Below are positions 1 through 31,916 of a stretch of 64,000 bases of DNA, one piece after another. Position 1 is the first letter of the stretch. Each line of letters begins with the position of its first letter. Source of the stretch: Cololabis saira (taxonomy: Eukaryota > Chordata > Actinopteri > Beloniformes > Belonidae); contig NC_084601.1 of NCBI RefSeq assembly GCF_033807715.1, forward strand, positions 1,457,001 through 1,521,000, given 5' to 3'. Below the pieces are notes generated by a model. The model searched no databases, was not told where the DNA came from, and worked only from the letters and a program-made list of their open reading frames with translations. Both the position numbers and the translations under genes were made by a program.

Positions 1-1045
1 CACTCCTGCAGAGATGAGAGCAGACACACGCCTGCAGAGATGAGAGCAGACACACGCCTGCAGAGATGAGAGCAGACACAAACCTGCAGAGATGAGAGCA
101 GACACACACCTGCAGAGATGAGAGCAGACACACGCCTGCAGAGATGAGAGCAGACACACGCCTGCAGAGATGAGAGCAGACACACGCCTGCAGAGATGAG
201 AGCAGACACACTCCTGCAGAGATGAGAGCAGACACACTCCTGCAGAGATGAGAGCAGACACACGCCTGCAGAGATGAGAGCAGACACACGCCTGCAGAGA
301 TGAGAGCAGACACACGCCTGCAGAGATGAGAGCAGACACACACCTGCAGAGATGAGAGCAGACACACGCCTGCAGAGATGAGAGCAGACACACGCCTGCA
401 GAGATGAGAGCAGACACACGCCTGCAGAGATGAGAGCAGACACGCCTGCAGAGATGAGAGCAGACACACGCCTGCAGAGACTAGAGCAGACACACGCCTG
501 CAGAGATGAGAGCAGACACACGCCTGCAGAGATGAGAGCAGACACACGCCTGCAGAGATGAGAGCAGACACGCCTGCAGAGATGAGAGCAGACACACACC
601 TGCAGAGATGAGAGCAGACACACGCCTGCAGAGATGAGAGCAGACACACGCCTGCAGAGATGAGAGCAGACACACTCCTGCAGAGATGAGAGCAGACACA
701 CTCCTGCAGAGATGAGAGCAGACACACGCCTGCAGAGATGAGAGCAGACACACACCTGCAGAGATGAGAGCAGACACACACCTGCAGAGATGAGAGCAGA
801 CACACACCTGCAGAGATGAGAGCAGACACACGCCTGCAGAGATGAGAGCAGACACACTCCTGCAGAGATGAGAGCAGACACGCCTGCAGAGATGAGAGCA
901 GACACACGCCTGCAGAGATGAGAGCAGACACACGCCTGCAGAGATGAGAGCAGACACACACCTGCAGAGATGAGAGCAGACACACGCCTGCAGAGATGAG
1001 AGCAGACACACGCCTGCAGAGATGAGAGCAGACACACGCCTGCAG
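1..1045. repeat. 26-bp minisatellite array
   Basis: About 40 tandem copies of a 26-bp unit, cctgcagagatgagagcaga followed by cacacg. Each unit has a PstI site (CTGCAG). Variants differ mainly at one position of the CACACG/CACACT/CACACA/CACAAA tail, and a few units lack one CA (24 bp). The array starts before the window and ends sharply at about 1045, where it abuts a truncated Tc1-like MITE half. Long open frames across it exist only because the unit has few stops. It lies upstream of the transmembrane exon of npr1 and is therefore probably intronic. Confidence 0.97.
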
Positions 1046-1263
1046 AAAAACTCAAATATCCTATCTCAAAAAATTAGAATATTCTGGGAATCTTAATCTT
1101 AAGCTGTAAGCAATAATCAGCAATATTAAAATAATAAAAGGCTTGCAATATTTCAGTTGATTTGTAATGAATCCAGAATGTATGACATTTTTGTTTTTTT
1201 AATTGCATTACAGAAAATAAAGAACTTTATCACAATATTCAAATTTTCTGAGACAGTCCTGTA
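1046..1263. mobile_element. Right half of palindromic Tc1-like MITE (truncated)
   Basis: Matches the second half of the roughly 370-bp palindromic element that occurs eight more times in this window. It ends with the typical terminus ctgagacagtcctgta. The left half is missing and the break coincides with the end of the minisatellite. Confidence 0.85.
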
Positions 1264-1365
1264 AACTTGCTGGCGTGGTTGTGCTTGAACCACTTCCGAA
1301 TATACATGGTTACTTTGTGTAAACGGTGCAGGTAACTGCTGGAAACAGATGAGTAACGGACCCTG

Positions 1366-1491
1366 CCTGATTTATGGTTCCGCGTTGCACCAACGCAGAG
1401 TTTACGGCGTAAGATACGCGGGGACGCGAACGTACGGCGCGCGTCGCCGCGTACCCTACGCCGTCGATCTAACGCGGAACCATAAATCAGG
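1366..1491. mobile_element. Hairpin MITE (ATTTATGGTTCCGCGTT family)
   Basis: Near-palindrome opening with ctgatttatggttccgcgtt and closing with aacgcggaaccataaatcag. The middle is CpG-rich (gcgcgcgtcgccgcg). It belongs to the most dispersed short family in the window, with further copies near 29360, 35112, 42101, 44855, 51719 and 55460 and inside the large palindrome. No coding capacity. Confidence 0.85.
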
Positions 1492-3177
1492 TTTAACGCG
1501 CTTTGTCAGTTTGTCTACTGATTTGTCAGTTTTCTTTTCGTCTTTTCAACTGAGCAAGCAAACACATAAACTGAGGGTGCAATGCTGATGCACCCTCGTG
1601 GAACCGGGCCTGAACTGCACGCCTTCTGCTCAGCTCAGCACTGCAGACTTGTAGTAAAACTGAAGGCTCTGGAGTATAACTTGGATATTTCTATCATCTA
1701 TTTCATTTCATCAGTTAAGAACAAACTTTCCTCTTTAGTGTAAATAAACTGAACTTTGTTTTCTCCGTAAACAAGGTGACACCATTTCCTCAAATGATTT
1801 AACAGATATTTTTGGGCTATTTCCAAAATGCACACTCTCTGATAGTTCTTCCTCAATAATAATTAGATGCTAATCAGAAATATTTGGGAGTTTCTTATGT
1901 TTCCTTTCCCATCAAAAGTAAGTCTGTTTTCAGGACTCAAAACATTGTCAAATCCCCAAAACTGCCAGGAAAATAGGGAATGGGACAAATAAATAAATAA
2001 GCACTAGGATGAGTTTTCATAGAACATACAGCTTTATTGTGGTAAAAGAAAGGTATAGTTATTTTCTGCTCTGTGTAAAACCATGATGATCTCATCATTT
2101 TCTGCATCATTTGTTAAAATGTTTCTTAGCAGAATTCAGGAGGGTGGAATGTGAATTCACAGAAGAAATACTGGCAGTGTCTGTAATGTCTTTAAAGGTT
2201 CAGATTGGCCAGAGTTTGACTCAAAACACTCCCCATCCTAAAGCAGAGAACTAAAGGCTTTTATATCCTGTTCTTCAAAGCTTTCAGCTCAATCTCTCTC
2301 TTTTTTCTCTCTGCCTGCCATCTTCTTTTAATTTAATTCATTTATTTAGCATTACATAAAACCATTATGTCCTGTCCAAAGTAATTATAAACTCCTCTTA
2401 TTTGTAAGATAAACTGTTCATTTTTTATCCTGTCATGATAAATTAGGATGCAATTGATATATATAATTTTCCTAAATTGCTGCGCATAAAATGGTGAATA
2501 TTCCTTTTTTTTTTTTCACGACCACGTTCCAACACCAGCTTGTGCAGAGAAGAACCTGCAGCTCAGATTGCTGCACTGACTCCCATCCAGAAACTTCCCC
2601 TGACAGATCAGAGCAGAACGATCCAAGCCCGGTACACGGCTGGCTTAGTCAGCTCCAAGCTGACACTGGACCCAGAGGAATCTACTCAAAGCAAATACTA
2701 GACACATTTACTGAACACATATACATCTAGGAACATGTCTACAGGTGAGGAGAGAGCATAAAGACTCATAAGCAACTGCAGACTTCATGCTAAATGCACT
2801 CCTGACAACTATACAGATTTGATACTGCTTGTGTGCACGCACACACCATTTAATGTATAATCACGTTCCCAGACTACAATCCCACGGAGACACTTACTAA
2901 ACACAGACACTCAAATGCTCAGCAATTTTTAGTATTTATAACCATGTACCAATCCATAGTACTTAATTTGGGTAAAAGACTCCAATTTTTTTCTTTGTAC
3001 TAAAAGCCAGAGTAGGAACTTATTGAGTGCTACCTTGCACTTTTTTGTTTCTGCACAGTCACCAGGTGCTTACTCAGGAAAGTCTTGGCTTCATATTAAT
3101 TGGACTAATTTGGGATGAGTTGAATTGTATTCTTGGGGTGCCTGGAGGCCACATTTGTTGTGATTTGGCACTATACT
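1492..3177. other. Non-coding stretch upstream of the npr1 transmembrane exon
   Basis: AT-rich sequence with no recognisable npr1 ectodomain exon. One frame (about 2539-2702) is open for some 50 codons before a TAG and follows a pyrimidine tract and AG, but I recognise no protein in it. Probably intron of npr1. Confidence 0.5.
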
Positions 3178-4041
3178 CAGTACTGGAGTTGAGGGGGGAT
3201 GAGGGGGGATGAGGGGGGGTGGCCTCCCCCCCTGAAATAAAAACGGTCCAAATCATCCCCCCTAAAATAATCTGCCAGTGGGACAAGATTTATCTTCTCA
3301 TTACAAGCAAAAAAATCTTGTTCCACTGGCAGATTTTTCTACTTATTTCAAGTGAAAATCTACTTGAAACAGGTGAAAATTGTTGTTTTTTCCAGTGATG
3401 AGTCTTGTTTTAAGTGTAATGAGATTTTTTTACTAAAATGAGACATTTTAACTAGAAATAAGACAAATATTCTTGTTAAGATTTAGAGTTTTTGCAGTGA
3501 TCCATTTTACTTATCCTGTGAAGGACAGAGTCATATTGATAAGTTCAGAAAAGTGTTTTTTATTGTTGTGTTTTGATGTATTTGATGTAAGCCCAGTGGA
3601 TATTTAAAGCTTACAGAAGGCTGCATTTAACTGCTGCTATGTCATTCCTGCAGTATTTCTGCAGCTGTTTTGGTCACTGCTATTATTATTAATATATTTG
3701 TAATATATTATATTATTTGTAATCAGCACAAATTATCTGTCCCCATATGATAAAATCCACCACCCCCCTGAATTGTCCCATTGGCAGATTTTTCTACTTA
3801 TTTCAAGTGTAAATTTACTTGAAACAGGTGAAAATTGTCAAATAAGTTATTTTTCTGGTGATGACTCTAAATGTTGAAATAGCAGTAAAACCACATTCAT
3901 TGATGAAATGACATAAGGGATGGAAAGGAGGGATGGTAGTTTTACAGGGGGGATGATTTGGACCGTTTTTATTTCAGGGGGGGATGATTTGGACCGTTTT
4001 TATTTCAGGGGGGATTACATCCCCCCTCAACTCCAGTACCG
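3178..4041. mobile_element. Composite of two inverted hAT-like elements
   Basis: Begins with the terminus CAGTACTGGAGTTG of a family seen five times here. A forward copy with an internal deletion near 3265 runs to about 3775. It then switches to an inverted left half that ends in caactccagtac. The outer 8-bp flanks do not match, unlike at other copies, which fits a rearranged fusion rather than one insertion. Confidence 0.8.
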
Positions 4042-4094
4042 ATGACAACTACATACAATCACGGTGTCTGTCTGTTCCTCTCTCTCCCTCACAG

Positions 4095-23459
<19,365 letters not shown>

Positions 23460-23750
23460 CAAAGGGATGGAAGAGACTCAAGGAGGACTCTGGGAAAGAC
23501 TTCATCTGATGGATGAAGGGCTAAGGAAAGACTGACAGGAAACGGCTGTATTAAACCTGCCCATCTCTCCAGTTGGAGGGGTAAATGTGACGTCTTAAAA
23601 TGTTCAAGTCAGTGACTTACTGAACTGAGCTGGTTTCACCAGAAATAAACTGTAGAGAAAAAGACAGACGAATGAATGTTTCACTGTAAAATAAGTCATA
23701 GAAAAGCAAGTTGTGTAAATACAAAAATAAAATGTGTTGTTACATGTGTG
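23460..23750 (+). other. npr1: npr1 3'UTR with poly(A) signal
   Basis: Follows the TGA at 23457. AATAAA occurs at 23726-23731, so cleavage is expected roughly 15-30 nt later. The exact end cannot be seen. Confidence 0.6.
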
Positions 23751-25480
23751 TTGATGTTTCTTAATATTAAGCAATATATTTGTAACTACTTTCTCCACTG
23801 ATATGAAGACATTTTTTGACTTGTCTATAAGCAAGAAAACTACCAAAGCAAAATTTGTATAATATATAACAAGAACTAAAGTTTGAATGTCTTAACATGG
23901 TGTCAGCATCTTGTGATAGAAATATCTTGCATTTGGAGAACAATACAAGGTAATACCAGAATCATAACAGTTTGTGCAGAAACTCTCAGATGATACTTAA
24001 CTGTGAGATAAAATATCGATAACAGATTTAACCAACTAGTTCTGATTAGAAAGTGCAGTTATATTTTACTAACTACTTGGATCAATGCATACATGTTAAA
24101 TATTTACTTGATATACAAAGTATACAAATTTAATCTTGAATGAATGAATACTTTATTTCGAATAAATCATATTAATAAAGATAATACCAATAACAAGCGG
24201 TTTGAAAATGAGTAAGTAGAAGCAAAGCTTAATTAAGCCTACCCCTTCTCCACTAATTAATAATCATCTTTCACTTCCTGCTGGAGTTCTACCATGATAC
24301 AAAGTTTCTATAGTAACATATACAGTACATACAGATACACATTTATATATATACAAATACAGATACATGAATGCATACACAGACATACATACGTATATTC
24401 ACCTTTATTTATTTATCTCTATGGAGTTAACTGCTTTCTTCATACCTTGTATCCTGTGCAAATCATGCTTTTGTACCACTTTATAAACAAGTTTATGCTT
24501 GGACATTGCTTTATTTCTACATTTAATCTGTTCCACAACAGAAGACAGAAAGACAAAAAAGTTTTAAAATTGGACAGTCCTGAGGATGTTTGAACATTAA
24601 CACACACACACACAATTTATTTCACCTGTCTCTATTTAAAAACGTTTTTTTTTTATATTGTTTAGGAGTACAATGTTTTCCACCTTATACATGAGTTGTG
24701 CTGTTTGAAAATAAACCAGGTCAATGAACTCAAAATCTTTGATTTCTAAATAGGGAATTTGTATGATATCTAAAACCAGTATTGTGAATGATCCTTATTG
24801 CTCTTTTCTGCAGTGTCATTAGAGGTGATAATGTACATTTATATGTATTGATCCAGAACTTTGCACAGTATCCTAAATATGTTAAAACAGTTGAAGTATC
24901 TTGTTTAGGAATGGAATAGTAATATGGGCAGGAAACACGGGTTGTGCATTAGTCAGATGTAATGATAAGTGTAACTGCCGAGCTGTGTGATTGGAAAGTA
25001 CAGAACTGTCTCGGAAAATTAGAATATTGTGATAAAGTCCTTTATTTTCTGTAATGAAAAAATGTCATACATTCTGGATTCATTACAAATCACCTGAAAT
25101 ATTGCAAGCCTTTTATTATTTTAATATTGCTGATCATGGCTTACAGCTTAAGAAAACTCAAATATCCTATCTCAAAAAATTAGAATATTCTGGGAATCTT
25201 AATCTTAAACTGTAAACCATAATCAGCAATATTAAAATAATAAAAGACAATATTTCAGTTGATTTGTAATGAATCCAGAATGTATGACATTTTTGTTTTT
25301 TTTAATTGCATTACAGAAAATAAAGAACTTTATCACAATATTCAAATTTTCTGAGACAGTCCTGTATAGTTTTGAAATATATAGTCATGTTAATTTATCC
25401 TTTCTTTGTAAACAAGGCAAAGTGGTGTCCATGCAGGTGGTCTCCAGCACAGCCAAGGATTGGCCCCAGATTATCTCTCC
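23751..25480. other. npr1-ints3 intergenic region
   Basis: Contains a worn retroelement 3' tail at about 24130-24600 (antisense cttcctactcc-type sequence, also seen near 63770-63910) and one full Tc1-like MITE at 24999-25366. Nothing coding is seen. Confidence 0.55.
24999..25366. mobile_element. Palindromic Tc1-like MITE, full copy
   Basis: Termini tacagaactgtctcggaaaa and gagacagtcctgta. Lies about 120 bp upstream of the ints3 CCAAT boxes. Confidence 0.87.
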
Positions 25481-25819
25481 TCCTATTGGTCCACACTAAC
25501 GTCACTCTACACTGGGCCTAACGTGATTGGTGGGTGAGCAGGCTAGTCCCCGCCCCCGCCCTCCTCTAGCGCGGTGCGGATGTCCGTTATGTTAGTGGTA
25601 GGACGGTGTCACGGAGTGGGATCTGTTTCTCAAGCTGTCTCCAAATAAGTTTTAACAAACACACATTAAAAGCCCAGAGCGAGTCACAGTGAGTCTCCGA
25701 GCCCGTACTGTAGCCCAGGACTGTCCTCCCCTCCGGCACTCACCCCCATAACCCTCAGCAGCGGCCGCCCCTGGGTCTCGGCGGCTCCGCGGGGCCCCGG
25801 CGAGGCGCGGCGGGAGCAG
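25481..25819 (+). promoter_or_regulatory. ints3: ints3 promoter and 5'UTR (CpG-rich)
   Basis: The base composition changes sharply to GC/CpG-rich. There are two inverted CCAAT boxes (ATTGG at 25485-25489 and 25526-25530) and a GC box (ccccgcccccgcc, 25548-25560). No TATA box is evident, as usual for housekeeping genes. Transcription probably starts between about 25570 and 25680. Confidence 0.75.
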
Positions 25820-25903
25820 ATGGAGCCTGCACCGGCGAAGGCGAAGCCGCAGGGCCGGCTCCTGGTGTCCACCCAGCTGGACGCCAAAGACGAGCTAGAG
25901 GAG
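25820..25903 (+). CDS. ints3: ints3 first coding exon
   Basis: ATG in a strong context (gagcagATGG). It encodes a short basic/Pro-Ala leader and then [12 protein letters not shown]. The leader is shorter than the Gly/Ala-rich mammalian one, which accounts for most of the length difference. Donor gtaggc. Confidence 0.93.
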
Positions 25904-27898
25904 GTAGGCAGACCCGGGCTCAAGCCGCCCTGGAGGAGAGGATAAGCGTGCAATGGACGTGATCTGTGCGGGTTCATATACAAATATGATCAGTTTAATT
26001 GTACAAAGACATGATGGAACCATTTTATCCAGTGCAGGCTGCTAGCGGGCTAGTTAGCCTGGCTAGCCGCGGCGGCTCCGGGGAGCTCTGCTGTCGCTGC
26101 TGGGAGGGGAGAACCTCGGTGTGAGGCTGGTACGGGGTGGATTTATCATGCTTGTGCTTTCAGAGGCGCCGCCATGGTGATTGGAAAGTCCCAAAGCTCA
26201 TAAAGTTTTAGCTTAGCGTGCTAATCTACGTAAACATATGGATGGACCCTGTGGTATCTGCGCATGCGCTGTGTTTCAGGTGTCAGAAGTATTGATCCTG
26301 ACAGTTGATGCTTATATTAGGTTCTATTGGATTTACTAAAGTTTGAGGATTAAATCAATGGGGATATAAACTGTTTGATTGCAGAATTATCTAACCAAAG
26401 TGTGTTTTTCACAAGCATACAGGACTGTCTCAGAAAATTAGAATATTGTGATAAAGTTCTTTATTTTCTGTAATGCAATTAAAAGAACAAAAATGTCATA
26501 CATTCTGGATTCATTACAAATCAACTGAAATATTGCAAGCCTTTTATTATTTTAATATTGCTGATTATGGTTTACAGCTTAATATTAAGATTCCCAGAAT
26601 ATTCTATTATTATCTATTCTATTATTTTTTTAGATAGGATATTTGAGTTTTCTTAAACTGTAAGCCATGATCAGCTATATTAAAATAATAAAAGGATTGC
26701 AATATTTCAGTTGATTTGTAATGAATCCAGAATGTATGACATTTTTGTTTTTGTAAATGCATTACAGAAAATCACAATATTCTAATTTTCTGAGACAGTC
26801 CTGTATATTAGGTTCTATTGTATTTACATAAGTTTTGATGATTAAATCAATGGGGATATAAACTGATTTCAGAATTATTTAACCAAAGTGTGTTTTTCAG
26901 CGAGCATATAGCAGACATCTACACAGACAGATGGAAGCAGCAGTGGGATGTGTAGTCTAGATGTGTAGTGTATCATGATTTTTGTGGTCTACATATTCTT
27001 TGGGTTTAATTTTATCATTCAGTCTTGGCATGCTTCTTGTGTTTTATTTGTTCCTTTTGGGGTTGTGTTTGTATGTTTATATTTTGTATGTTTGTATGTT
27101 TATAGTATTGTTGTTTGTCCTGGCATCTAACATTTTGAGTAGTTATTGTATTTATTCTGTGGTTGTGTTGTTATGTTTGTGGTTGTTCATGTTTCTTCTT
27201 GTGTTTGTTTCCAGAGATTGGAGCGGTGTTCGGGAATTGTCCAGGCGTTGATCAATGGGCTGTCGGAGAGAGAAGCTAACGATGCACTCACTGCCAACGT
27301 AAGAAAAAACCAACAAACAAACGGCAATACAACATAAAATTACCTCCAACGCTGAAACTGTGACCAATACTAAACATTAAATGGTAGAAATACACTTATA
27401 CAACTGTGTGGTTGATATGAAAACTTTATTCGGTCACTCAAGTAATGCTTTCTGTTGTGCACATTTGTTTCCTCCTCGCTTTGTTCATTTTGTCTTACAC
27501 TGGTATTTTACGCTAGTATTTTGGATCATTTTTGTCCATATTTAGTGTGTATTTGGTATATTTTGCTAACTGTAACTGATTTATGACTGTGGTGTTTGAT
27601 AAAGTTCGTGGCTCTTTCCCCCTTTCACATTTAAGAGTCTGATGCTTAAATTGGCCTCTGTGAGAAACACACTTGCATTATAGTATAGAGATAGCCGGTA
27701 CGACCTGAGAGGCACTGCCATATGTAATAGAACCAAAACTAGGGTAAATACTAAAGAAAGATGCATATCGGTTACAGGAGTTAAAATATGGAACAGCCAT
27801 AACAATAATGAATTAAAAAAACTGTAGTTCAATAAATAAATTTTAAACGATGTATAAATCCAATATAATCGAAAGATACAGAACATTAGTGTGATACA

Positions 27899-27946
<48 letters not shown>

Positions 27947-29784
27947 CATTGTTGTTGTAATAATAATATTTATATACCAAAAAATGTAATGATTGGTCTT
28001 TGGTTTCCTTTAGTTTTCACTCTTCTAGAGATTGTTTCTGTTTCCTCTAATCATTGATTATTTACTTTCTCTGTTAGTTGTTTTCCTGAGATCCGTCTTC
28101 TGTTTGTTTTTTACTAGATTTTTCTGTCATATTTACGTTTGTAAATTACGTTTTGTTGTTGTAGATTGTTTGTCCTTGTTGTATTAGTACAGTAGTAGTA
28201 CTATGAAGTAAACAAAGTTAAAAAGTTTCGGCACAATAAGCTCAGGCTTCAGCCTACACCTTTTGGTCGGTTTATTCCTTACTTCTTTTTTTATTATTAT
28301 TTCTTTCCTACAAAAGAAATGAAATGCAATGTATTCATCAATGGAAACTGATGGACCAAATAAACTACTTCATCACTTCATCATCATAGTGCTGCAATTA
28401 AAAAAACAAGTTTTGCTCTGACTATTGTTTCCATTTCTGCTTGCTCTGTCAGGTGTGTAAAGGTCAGCAGCAGCATGAGGAGGTTTGTCTGGGCCTCTTC
28501 ACGCTGGTCCTCACAGAGCCAGCTCAGGCACAGAGGGTGAGTTAACACTTTATCTTCTCTAATCTTTGTCATAATTTTGACATCAGTTAAATCCCCGTGT
28601 GGGCTTGTTATTGTAACAGTGTTACAGAGACCTGACGCTGCTTAATAGAGACGGGATGAATGTAGTCCTGGTAAAAATCAACCAGATACTGATGGAGAAG
28701 TTCCTTAAACTGCAGGATGTGCCCAGAACACAGGTAAATAAATACACCACTTTACACACAGATACACTTAATGTATACAGATATTTGCATGAATCCTGTG
28801 CAGACTGATAGCGTCAAGAGTTATTAACAATGTTGTTGATGTGTGCGCAGCTGGTGTGGTTGGTCAGAGAACTAGTGAAGAGTGGAGTGGTTGGAGCTGA
28901 CGGTGTCATCATGACACTTCTCAAACAGATTGCAGGTCAGACTCGCATGGATCCCATCATTTATGTAACAATTCATATGTCATTAGATTAAAGTAATGTT
29001 TGATGGATGGTGGCTGGTCAGCATGGTGGTAGTGCCATCAGTCTGTAATGTCTAGACCTGTGGTCCCCAACCCCCGGGCCCCGGCCCGGTACCGGGCCGT
29101 GGGTCATCTGGTACCGGGCCACACAGAGAGAAAAAATCATTTCTGTAGAATCCCTGACTGATGATGGTTGACTCTCAAACTGATGGTTCACAATGTTTTT
29201 ATTCCTTGGATGTACAATAAATACACACATAAACACACTGTAAGAGCTATAAAGGAATACAATAAAATAGAGTTAGTCTTTCTACATTCATATAAGTTTC
29301 ATTTAACTTAAATACAGACCGACGCAGCTGCTCGCTCGTTCGGTAATAACAGCTACGCAGAGACTACGGCGTCGATTTAATGCAGAACCATAAATCAGGC
29401 CTACCGCTAACCACAATACATGAGTAACCATGGCAACCAAACTCAAGCTGGACATGAATACGGCATAACATTGCAAAGAAGACCAATCCTTATCAGAAGG
29501 TGCTTTTTGTGTCAGTTAGGCTCCACTTCAGCATTCCCGACACTAGTTTAGTCTTTCAGACGCACTTTCTACTGCCGTTAAACTTTTACCATTAAAGTCC
29601 GAAGTGCCGGATGTTTACAAGGTCTCGGCGAGACGCCTTCAAAATAAAAGCACTAAATATCGTTCTCCTTAATAAATAAAATAAAAGCCTGGCTTTAAAT
29701 AACCTTAATGAGACATAAAAACACATTTATAGAAATACTCATATTAAAGGTAATTTACAATTTCCATTATTTTCGAAAATTATG

Positions 29785-29833
<49 letters not shown>

Positions 29834-31866
29834 GAGAAAATACCACGGTTTTTAATGCTGATCTTGTCATTTTATTTAGTTTTTATCAACTACACCTTTA
29901 GATTGGGCCGTGAAAATATTGTCAGACATTAAACCGGTCCGCGGTTCAGAAAAGGTTGGAGACCACTGGCAGAATGCAGGTTGCTCTTCTGCCAGAAGTT
30001 TCTGGTTTTTCACAAATCACTTAGTGTTGCTTTAAAAGCTTCTCTTGAGTGGATGTCATGTTACTGCCTGCTGTCTGCAGGTGGAGACATCTCCACCAAG
30101 AACCTGTGGTTGGCTGAGAGCGTCATGGACATCCTGCTTGACCAAAAGTGAGTTTAATCAACACGCATATTATAAGCATTGCATCAATACAGCAGCCCAA
30201 TGTCCTCTCCATAACCACATATTGACTTTACTTTTCTAGCCTCTCTGTGTTTTTATTTTGAAGCAGCTTAGTATTTTCAGTGAAGCAGCAGAATATTTGA
30301 ATAGTGAAGTGGGTGAATATTCTGTTTTCTGAAGGGAGTGGGTGTTGAAGAGTGGAATGCTAATAGCAATGTCAGTCTACACTTACCTCCGCCTTATCGT
30401 CGATCACGGAGTCCCAAACCTGTTGCCTCTCCGCCAGAAAGAAGTTGACTTCTGCATCAGCATGCTGAGAGAGAAGGTAGTGAAGGAGGGAGGTTTCTTT
30501 ATCCGCATTTATTTCATTGTGTTTACTTTGATATAAACCTCTGGTCTTTGCCCCTCTAGTTCATGGAGTGCCTGATCATCGGCAGAGATCTGGTTCGTCT
30601 GCTGCAGAATGTCGCTCGGATCCCAGAAATGGAGCTACTGTGGAAAGACCTGCTGCACAACCCACAAGTTCTCAGTCCTCAGTTCACTGGTGAGCTGCAG
30701 CAGCCGTGATCTTCACTTCACCAGTGTTTTCAGCTCATTGCACAATACTTGTTGATGATGATTCACATTCAACTAGGTTATGCTACTCCTAAAAAGGTTT
30801 TAAAAAATCCTAATCAGCACCATTTAATTTAAAGATAGCACTTTCACAGTTAACAACACCCTCAGACAAAAGATGTTGCACCTCTAAGGACAAAGCACCC
30901 AGAAATAAAGTGAGCTGAGTTAGTGAGGAGTGCACAGACCTTTTATACAGCAGCGACTAAAGAGCTCATCAAACATATGAGCGGACACGGGAGAGCCAGC
31001 TCCTCAGGTCAGGCCTCAGTGGTCCACCTGCCTGTAATGAAAAGGGATGCTCTTTTTACAACAGTAATGAGCAAACACTGGATGCAGAGGACTAATGGTC
31101 TGAGAGTGAAGAGAAAGAAGCAATCTATTTTAAATGGGAAATCCAACATTAAACAGAGGATGTGGCCTCAGGTTTCACCTATCCAGGCTTTACTTTTCAG
31201 GCAAATTCAGGCTCTTTCACACCTCCATTAAAATGACCAGCCCTTTCATTTCTATTTTTGGTGTACCTGAAGATTTTAATAGTTTTACTAAGAAGGAGAT
31301 TAATATAATTGATTTTTCCTCTCTTGTAGCTCGTAGATGTATTTTACTTCAATGGAAGGACCAAAAACCTCCATCTCCCAATTCTTGGTTAAAAGACCTG
31401 ATGTCCTTTTTATATTTAGAGAAAATTAAATATGGTATTAGGGGTTGCCCTGATAAGTTTTCTTATATTTGGGAACTTATTCTTTCTCTTGTTAATTCTT
31501 TGGAATCCTTGGAAGATTAATTTTATTTGATTTCATTTAATTATAGGGAAGTATGATATTGCTAACCATGGGGTAAATCCACAAAGAACAGATTGCGCCC
31601 GCAAATAGCGCTGTGAATTGCGCCGCATTTGCGCCCGCAATTTGCCCTGCTTTAAGGTCCTATTCACAAAAGATTTTGCTCTAATGATATACCAGAGCAA
31701 ACACGCCCATAAAGTTTTGCGGCTGAGTGCAATTTGCACTTGTCTGAGTGAGCGGAGCTGTTTCCAGTGTTCTCCGTATTTCAGCACACACATTGGTCCC
31801 TAATGAAAACTGCAGAGAGCACAATAGCCTCAACTTTCACGTATTTGTACTAGTATTTCGCATGCG

Positions 31867-31916
<50 letters not shown>

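Noticed and set aside
481..1035. 184-residue Cys/Leu-rich protein on the minus strand
   Set aside because: It is a translation of the minisatellite and repeats every 26 bp with no other coding sign.
1..1045. Possible CRISPR-like array
   Set aside because: Units are directly abutting 26-bp repeats without unique spacers, in vertebrate DNA. It is a minisatellite.
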